DNA of 64,000 bases from Gambelia wislizenii (Eukaryota; Chordata; Lepidosauria; Squamata; Crotaphytidae). The translations under genes were made by a program, and so were the position numbers. Of this stretch, positions 57,887 through 64,000 are shown in pieces. Where the stretch lies: positions 62,261,501 through 62,325,500 of the forward strand of contig JAUMIR010000001.1 in assembly GCA_030847615.1 (NCBI GenBank), read 5' to 3'. Each line of letters opens with the position of its first letter. The first letter of the stretch is position 1. The notes beneath the pieces are model-generated. The model worked only from the letters and a program-made list of their open reading frames with translations, did not search any database and had not been told where the DNA came from.

Positions 57887-58594
57887 CCTCTCCATTGACG
57901 CCCCCTTGTCGTGGGAGAGAGGCTTGCGTACCCTAATGACGTTTTGAGCTATGCTGGCGGTGGCATAATAGCCACCGGTAGGGTCTCCCATGCCAGACAG
58001 GTCAAAACCGAAGGGTCTGACAAAGAGCGTCAAAGGGCAGGATGGGCTCTCTAGCCTTATGGCAACCGTCCTAGGAGAAGGAAAACTCTAATCCCAAACC
58101 CGGGCAGATGGTGCTCGTCCAACCCTGTAAGGTCAACCATCTAAGAGAAGGAAACTCTAATCAAACCTACGGCCCGAGGACCTCGCTGCCACGTCCATGC
58201 TTGCAAGGCCACGGCAGATGAATCTCTGGTTTAAAGGGTGAGGCCAGTTCTGTGCACGCTGCGCTCCACCAGAAAAATCCATTGCACAGGCTCGAAGGAC
58301 AAATCCATTTCCAAAAAAGCCCTGTAGCGACTGGCGAGGGACGAAACCGGCAGGTGTAAAGATGCACTGGAAGCCGCAGCCCCAACCCTGCATGCAGGCG
58401 GTTCAGGACATTGGTCGCTCAAGCCTGACCCGGGAGATGACAGTCTTGTTCGGCAGCATTCTGAACGTCCAAGCAGCCTTTTTTAAGGAGAGCACTGCTT
58501 GCTCCATATGGAGAGGGGCCTAGAAAAGGTGGCCTAAAGAAAGCTCATCCCCAACTACCTGGTTGGCTAGCCGCGGCCAACGGGAATCTTCTGA
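57887..58594 (+). promoter_or_regulatory. 5' UTR of the RTE-like LINE
   Basis: GC-richer than the surroundings, with a two-fold repeated phrase: 'cctaggagaaggaaaactct' at about 58069 and 'ctaagagaaggaaactctaa' at about 58140, each preceded by 'caacc(g/a)tc'. Such LINE 5' UTRs should hold the internal promoter. Antisense frames at 58157-58422 are chance. A TGA at 58592-58594 closes the coding frame upstream. Confidence 0.55.
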
Positions 58595-61500
58595 TGCGGT
58601 CAAACCAAGGCAAAGAAACATAGGCACACACCGGCCTCCAAAGGTGTAAATAAACTGACACTTGCATGCTGGAACATCAGAACCATGCAAGACTCTAAAG
58701 ATAGTGGACGGCCTGAGCGTCGTTCTGCCCTAATAGCCCTTGAACTATCACGGCTTAATATTGACATCGCTGCTCTTAGTGAAGTTCGCTTCCATGAGGA
58801 AGGCAGCCTTAAAGAACATGGCGCCGGCTACACACTTTACTGGTCTGGCAAACCCAAAACCGAAAAACATCTTTCAGGAGTAGGCTTCATGATTAAAAAC
58901 TCCATTGCCTCCAAACTCGAAACCTTGCCAACAGGACACTCTGATCGCATTATTTCCTTACGCCTCCCACATGTTGTTCTCTTTAGTGTATATGCCCCAA
59001 CTATGCAAGCCGACCCTGTAGAGAAAGACAAATTCTACACAGACCTACGCCAACTCATACAAAAAGTCCCTGTAGAAGATAAAATTATTATACTTGGTGA
59101 CTTCAATGCCAGAGTAGGAAAGAATTCCGAAGCCTGGAAAGGTGTCTTAGGCAAGCATGGTGTTGGAAATTGCAATGATAACGGACGCCTCCTGCTAGAG
59201 TTCTGTGCAGAACAACAGCTGACTATTACAAACACAATCTTTCAGCAGAAAGATAGCTTGAAGACAACCTGGATGCATCCCCGATCCAAACATTGGCACC
59301 TCATTGACTACGTTCTAGTCCGTCAGAGAGACATTCGTGATGTCCGTCATACCCGAGTGATGCCCAGTGCAGAATGCCAAACAGATCATCGCCTCGTCAG
59401 ATGTAAACTAAATCTTCATCTTAAGTTCAAACCTAAGAGGGGTGGCATCTTAAAGAAGAGGCTCCAAGTCAACAATCTTCAACAAGCTACCATGAGAGAC
59501 CACTTCCAGGCAAACCTACAAACGAAACTTGAAGACCATCCTACAGATCCTTCTCCTACAGTGCTTTGGCAACATATCAAAAACAGTATCCTCCAGTCTG
59601 CAGAAGAATCCCTCGGGTTCTCCCACAAGAAAAATCAAGACTGGTTTGATGAAAACAACCAAGAGATCCAGGAGCTGTTGGCAAGGAAGAGAGCTGCTCA
59701 CCAGGCATACCTCGCCCAGCCAACCTGTCATGTAAGAAAAGCAGCTTTCCGCCTCACATGTAGCAAACTACAACAAAAACTCCGAGACATGCAGAACAAG
59801 TGGTGGATCAATTTAGCAGAAAAGACACAACGCTGTGCAGATCGGGGTGATCATAGAGGATTTTATGAAGCTCTTAAAGCAGTGTTTGGACCTACTTATC
59901 AGGTCCAAAGCTCCTTATACAGTACAGATGGTCAAACATTAATTACTGACAAAGCCTCCATCCTAAATCGTTGGGCTGAACATTTTCAAAGTCTCTTTAG
60001 CGCCAACCGAGTAGTCCAAGCCTCAGCTATCCAATATATGATACAAAAACCAATGAAAAATGAATTGGACATAGCTCCCACTTTGGAAGAGACCCTTATG
60101 GCCATACAGCAGATGAAAAACGGCAAGGCAGCTGGGATTGATGGAATCCCACCTGAAGTTTGGAAACACGGAGGTCATGCACTCCACGAAAAATTCCACG
60201 AATTCCTTGTGAATTGCTGGGAAAAAGGGGAACTGCCATCAGACCTCCGAGATGCAGTCATCATCACCCTGTACAAGAAAAAAGGAGCAAAATCCGACTG
60301 CTCAAACTATCGAGGCATAACACTGCTCTCTATTGCTGGAAAAATCCTTGCAAGGATACTCCTGAACAGATTAGTTCCTGCTATTGCAGAAGAACTTCTC
60401 CCTGAAAGCCAATGTGGCTTCAGAGCCAATAGGAGTACTACAGACATGGTATTTGCCCTTGGGCAACTGCAAGAAAAATGTAGGGAGCAGAACAAGGGTC
60501 TCTATGTAACATTTGTTGACCTCACCAAAGCCTTTGACACTGTAAGTAGAAAAGGTCTGTGGCAGATCCTGGAAAAACTAGGATGTCCCCCCAAATTCCT
60601 TAAAATGATTATCTTGCTACACGAGGGCCAGCGTGGTCAAGTCAGATATGGCGATGCTCTTTCAGAGCCCTTTCTAATAACTAATGGAGTGAAGCAAGGT
60701 TGTGTTCTTGCACCAACTTTATTTACAATCTTCTTTAGCACGATGCTCCAAAGGGCTATGGCAGAGCTTGAAGAAGACGACGGCATCTATATACGCTACC
60801 GTACTGATGGTAGCTTGTTTAACTTAAGCCGTCTGAGGGCTCACACTAAGACTCTAAACTATCTAGTCCGTGAGCTGCTCTTTGCCGATGATGCTGCCCT
60901 TGTTGCCCACACAGAAGCAGCTCTGCAGCGCCTAACGTCCTGCTTTGCAACAGCTGCAGAGCTGTTTGGGCTAGAAGTCAACCTGAAGAAAACAGAAGTT
61001 CTTTACCAGCCTGCACCACAGGACGAACACCACCATCCCCACATTGCCGTCGGCAAATCAGTGCTCAAGTCCGTTCAGCAGTTCACCTACCTGGGAAGCA
61101 TCATCTCCTCAGATGCCAAGATTGACAAAGAGATCGATCACAGATTAGCAAAGGCATATAGTGCATTTGGAAGACTTCACAAAAGAGTCTGGAGCAATAA
61201 ACACCTGAGGCAAAGCACAAAAATCAGTGTGTATAGAGCCATCGTACTGTCTATCCTCCTTTATGGATCTGAAACATGGGTTACCTATCGCCACCACCTA
61301 CGACTCCTCGAGCGCTTTCATCAGCGCTGTCTACGCACAATCCTAAATATACACTGGACTGACTATGTGACGAATGTTGCTGTCCTTGAACAAGCAGGGA
61401 TCACCAGCATTGAGGCCATGATATTGAGAACACAGCTGCGCTGGGCAGGGCACGTTTCTAGGATGGAGGACCATCGCCTCCCAAAAATACTACTCTACGG

Positions 61501-61843
61501 TGAACTCGCCACGGGTCAGCGTGGGAGGGGCGCTCCAAAAAAGCGATACAAGGACTCCCTGAAACAACATCTCAGGCTTGGCCAGATTGATCACCAACGG
61601 TGGTCCGCCCTGGCCTCACATCGGGAGGCATGGAGACGCACTATCCACAATGCTGCAGCCTTATTTGAGAACTCACGACGAACAAGTCTTGAAGAGAAAC
61701 GACAACGCAGAAAGAATCACAACCCAAAAACATCACCCAAGGAGACCTTCTGCTGCACTTTTTGCAACCGGACTTGTTTATCTCGGATTGGCCTTTTTAG
61801 TCATCAGCGCGCTTGCAGAAGGCGCGGGATGAGTCCTTCCTGA
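58595..61843 (+). CDS. RTE-like LINE polyprotein: endonuclease, reverse transcriptase, zinc knuckle
   Basis: Nicks DNA and reverse-transcribes the element RNA. The first ATG is at 58685 (1052 codons), but the open frame starts at 58595 and the first endonuclease motif, 'LTLACWNIRTM', lies before that ATG, so initiation is probably at a non-AUG codon upstream. Counting from the ATG: endonuclease Glu33 ('LSEVRFHEEG'), Tyr103 ('VYAP'), Asp139/Asn141 ('LGDFNARVG'), Asp208 ('HLIDYVLV') and Asp234-His235 ('QTDHRLV'). The RT spans roughly 475-760: 'KNGKAAGIDGIPPEVW', 'VTFVDLTKAFDTVSRKG', 'NGVKQGCVLAPTLFTIFFS' and 'LLFADDAALVAH' (FADD). A C-terminal Cys/His knuckle is at about 1023-1045 (CxxC...HxxxxC in 'FCNRTCLSRIGLFSHQRAC'). 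No stop or frameshift; every catalytic residue that I can locate is present. Confidence 0.9.
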   Translation, partial: CGQTKAKKHRHTPASKGVNKLTLACWNIRTMQDSKDSGRPERRSALIALELSRLNIDIAALSEVRFHEEGSLKEHGAGYTLYWSGKPKTEKHLSGVGFMIKNSIASKLETLPTGHSDRIISLRLPHVVLFSVYAPTMQADPVEKDKFYTDLRQLIQKVPVEDKIIILGDFNARVGKNSEAWKGVLGKHGVGNCNDNGRLLLEFCAEQQLTITNTIFQQKDSLKTTWMHPRSKHWHLIDYVLVRQRDIRDVRHTRVMPSAECQTDHRLVRCKLNLHLKFKPKRGGILKKRLQVNNLQQATMRDHFQANLQTKLEDHPTDPSPTVLWQHIKNSILQSAEESLGFSHKKNQDWFDENNQEIQELLARKRAAHQAYLAQPTCHVRKAAFRLTCSKLQQKLRDMQNKWWINLAEKTQRCADRGDHRGFYEALKAVFGPTYQVQSSLYSTDGQTLITDKASILNRWAEHFQSLFSANRVVQASAIQYMIQKPMKNELDIAPTLEETLMAIQQMKNGKAAGIDGIPPEVWKHGGHALHEKFHEFLVNCWEKGELPSDLRDAVIITLYKKKGAKSDCSNYRGITLLSIAGKILARILLNRLVPAIAEELLPESQCGFRANRSTTDMVFALGQLQEKCREQNKGLYVTFVDLTKAFDTVSRKGLWQILEKLGCPPKFLKMIILLHEGQRGQVRYGDALSEPFLITNGVKQGCVLAPTLFTIFFSTMLQRAMAELEEDDGIYIRYRTDGSLFNLSRLRAHTKTLNYLVRELLFADDAALVAHTEAALQRLTSCFATAAELFGLEVNLKKTEVLYQPAPQDEHHHPHIAVGKSVLKSVQQFTYLGSIISSDAKIDKEIDHRLAKAYSAFGRLHKRVWSNKHLRQSTKISVYRAIVLSILLYGSETWVTYRHHLRLLERFHQRCLRTILNIHWTDYVTNVAVLEQAGITSIEAMILRTQLRWAGHVSRMEDHRLPKILLYGELATGQRGRGAPKKRYKDSLKQHLRLGQIDHQRWSALASHREAWRRTIHNAAALFENSRRTSLEEKRQRRKNHNPKTSPKETFCCTFCNRTCLSRIGLFSHQRACRRRGMSPS

Positions 61844-62098
61844 ATCTTCGTTTGCGAAGAAAAGCCAGAGAGGAAAAATGGCATAGGGTAGCAGCGTAGG
61901 AGGCGGCAAGCCCCACCACCCACCCACTTCTGCTTTGCAAAGGAACCCTGCCACCTTGAAGCATCTGTGGTGGGTTGAATTAATAGATAGTACTTCTTTT
62001 ATGTGTTTAATATAGGGGAACTAGAAATATTTGTGGTTTTTCTGCTTTTGTTGGAGTCCTGCACCCCAAACCCCAGCAAATGTGGAGGGCCAACTGTA

Positions 62099-64000
62099 CA
62101 TTTAAAGGTACATTCAAATATATAAGCATGCAATCCTAAACCCTGGCTAACTACAGGGAAGGTTCAAGAAGAGCAGCAGTTCAGCCGAGCCTGCACTCAC
62201 CATCTTGAGAGAGGAGTCTTTTATGTGCTTGCAAACACACCTCTAAGGTTCACTGGTCTCATGGTGTGGTTGCTTAGATACATCCCCACAATGGGTGACT
62301 GAGCAAATGGAGAAAGTTTTAGACAACATGCACAGGGTAGAGGCATGAAGGAAACCCTTACTGCCTAAGGGTTTCCTTCATGCACTGATAGAAAACGGGA
62401 GAAGGGGATTAAGGAGAATGTTTGGTTGGGAAGCATTTTCCAACAGAAAAAGTTTACCGGAGATCTTGAGTTGCTGCCAGTCAGAATTGAACACTGGGGT
62501 CATCTACATCAAGGCAGGATACACTGGCTCCCCACCTGCATATCCTGCCTGCAGAGTTGGCCCACACCCCTCCCCTCCCATCACCTCAGAAAATGGGACA
62601 GAGTCCAAACAGGATGTCAGCCTGTTGCTGAGGTCACTGGCATCACCATTTTCTCACTAACCCAGAATACAGGTAGCGGTCTTGGGACCTGTGAACCAGG
62701 CCCCTTGGTCACATGCTGTGGAACCCCTGCCTGGCTTCCAGGAGATGCAAGAAGCTGGTGGCAACAGTGAGTAATGGCATTCTGGGATGGGCTTCTGCAG
62801 CCACGTGGGGCCTGATCCAGTGGAAACAGATTAAACTGGGTATTTTCTTAAAATATGATAAAGGGCCTTATCCCAGCTTGCCCCCATTCCAGCCCTGTGT
62901 CTTCCCCAGGGGCTGTTGGGAGTGCCCAGTGGGCACATGGGTGTAAATACCCTGTGTTGTAGGGCTATAGGGCTCTGGAACAGGGGTAAGCTGGTTTATT
63001 TGTCTGGTGTAAGCAAGCCCAATATGAGCTAGCAGGCCAAATGCTAATGTCTGATATAAGCAGCAATGTAGTGATGTGCAAAGGGCTGAAAATGTGCTGA
63101 AAAGAGTCCTGCACACATAAACTTGGATGTGTGGGATATTTTTAGACAACACAAATAGTATGTGCACTTCAAGAGTGTAGAATGCTACTGTAATAATGCT
63201 CCCCCTATGCACATTTAATATAGGAGCAATGTAAACAACTCAAAAGGACTATTTTAAGGCTGTGTATAGGAGTCAGACAAAACAAATTAGTCTGAATTAG
63301 TCACTCATGGGAGCTGTTTAGTCACTCTGGACAACAGAGCAGTATTCTGTATCCTCAGACCATTCTCAGGCTCAGTTGTAATGGTCCACAATCCATATGT
63401 CACCTCATCGGTGACAAATATACAATTTTTAAAGTATTTAATTATTAGAGTTACTGGAAAGATTTTGCACCATGCAAAACTTCATACAGCTCTGATCTAT
63501 AAGTACTATGTTAGAAATAAGTCTTATGGGTAACATAGCTCTAGCCGTTGATGCTTTTTTATTTTTGAGAGAGAAAAGCATCCTGCCTGTGTTTGTTGTT
63601 TGAAATGCATTATGGGAAAGTATGCCCTGTTGCCTTTTGTACTCTGGCTACACAGAAGGCTACTTTTCTGCCTGAACAACTTTACTACTGTGAGATTCAC
63701 CTTGTGATAAAAAACCAAATAAAAAAAAGAAAAAAAAGAAAGATTAGAGTTGAACGTGAGCTCACTTCCACCTTTAATATAAAAACATACAACGTTAAAA
63801 AAAACCCAAATCAATCTAAGTGCCATGGCTGAAATGAAGAGGTGGCTGACATTTGCTTCTGGCGTCACTTCAGAGTATATGTGGAGGGGGAGTGAAATCA
63901 AAAGACAGATAACATGAAAGCTTGCCAGCCAGTCAAGAGAACAAATAGGCTGAGGAAGTCATTTAAGTTTGCCTTGAAATGTTTCTGATCCTCTTAAAGA
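62099..64000. other. No gene seen; A-rich run
   Basis: Contains the repeat at 62513-62850 and an A-rich tract at 63718-63742. Frames at 62418-62946 overlap that repeat and have no domain. The antisense frame at 63901-63524 (125 codons) has no recognised motif. Confidence 0.45.
62513..62850. repeat. Repeat shared with 34925-35405
   Basis: 'aggatacactggctccccac', 'ggtcacatgctgtgg', 'ctgcagccacgtggggcctg' and 'atccagtggaaacagattaa' match the other copy in order. Probably a non-autonomous DNA element; ends not resolved. Confidence 0.4.

Larger units (their letters stand above)
57887..61873 (+). mobile_element. Full-length RTE-like LINE, apparently intact
   Basis: 3,987 bases between exact 11-base duplications. 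It has a GC-rich 5' UTR of about 700 bases (57887-58594), one long reading frame, and a very short 3' UTR of about 30 bases ending 'gaagaaaagccagagagg'. A tiny 3' UTR with a short AG-type tail is typical of the RTE group, but clade placement is not certain: RTE-X or Vingi-like elements are alternatives, and it is not BovB by its RT text. Fragments of the same family lie at 28580-29553 and 43312-43957. Confidence 0.85.
57876..61884. repeat. 11-bp target-site duplication of the RTE-like LINE
   Basis: 'aaaaatggcat' at 57876-57886 and identically at 61874-61884. It defines both ends of the LINE. Confidence 0.9.
57093..62096. mobile_element. Tigger-like MITE carrying two nested elements
   Basis: The left end 'gtcagccctccacatctgtg' and the right end 'caaatgtggagggccaactg' are inverted complements; TA follows the right end (62097-62098). 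Arms further in also match: left 'ctgccctatgccatttttaa' and right 'ttaaaaatggcat' plus 'agggtagcagcg' (the latter split by the LINE). Without the inserts at 57236-57850 and 57887-61873 the MITE is about 400 bases. It is related at its tips to the MITE at 39671-40152. No transposase. Confidence 0.6.

Noticed and set aside
62418..62946. Adjacent plus-strand frames (80, 114 and 77 codons) as exons
   Set aside because: They lie in a repeat that recurs at 34925-35405 and share no protein motif.

Overview
This window reads as vertebrate intergenic DNA that is dense in transposable elements. I found no host gene, no RNA gene and no CRISPR array. The mixture (CR1, L2, L1 and an RTE-like LINE; tRNA-derived SINEs of the kind common in lizards and snakes; a Ngaro-like tyrosine-recombinase retrotransposon; mariner; Tigger-, hAT- and Harbinger-like non-autonomous DNA transposons) suggests a squamate reptile, perhaps an iguanian lizard. 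The organism is an inference from repeat content only.

Layout. 1-9 kb: SINEs, MITE-like elements, CR1 and L2 tails. 9.27-10.91 kb: a hAT-like element holding a 328-bp near-perfect palindrome (10078-10405). 11.0-16.8 kb: CR1, SINE, a Tigger-like MITE, an LTR split by a MITE, and an L2 tail. 16.8-20.9 kb: mostly unassigned. 20.9-23.0 kb: a 5'-truncated L2 with reverse transcriptase. 23.0-31.5 kb: a probably full-length but dead L1 on the minus strand; its ORF1 is split by a solo LTR, which is itself split by an RTE-like 3' fragment. 31.9-37.8 kb: CR1 pieces, another LTR, and a short L1 copy with an inverted 5' part and a 14-bp target duplication. 38.8-47.0 kb: a decayed Ngaro-like element (gag with a CCCH knuckle, RT, RNase H, tyrosine recombinase, SGNH hydrolase), itself invaded by an LTR plus Tigger MITE, an RTE-like fragment and CR1 tails. 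51.2-55.5 kb: a mariner remnant followed by a long CR1 whose ORF2 is broken only by one base in a T-run. 57.1-62.1 kb: a Tigger-like MITE containing a Harbinger-like MITE and a full-length RTE-like LINE (57887-61873) with an 11-bp target duplication and one uninterrupted reading frame.

The parts are related as layers of insertion, not as operons. Several target-site duplications and rejoined reading frames allow the order of insertion to be read directly. The element most likely to have been recently mobile is the RTE-like LINE at 57887-61873; a fragment at 28580-29553 differs from it at only about 17 positions by eye over about 960 bases. Family names finer than superfamily are from recall of protein motifs and repeat termini, not from a search.
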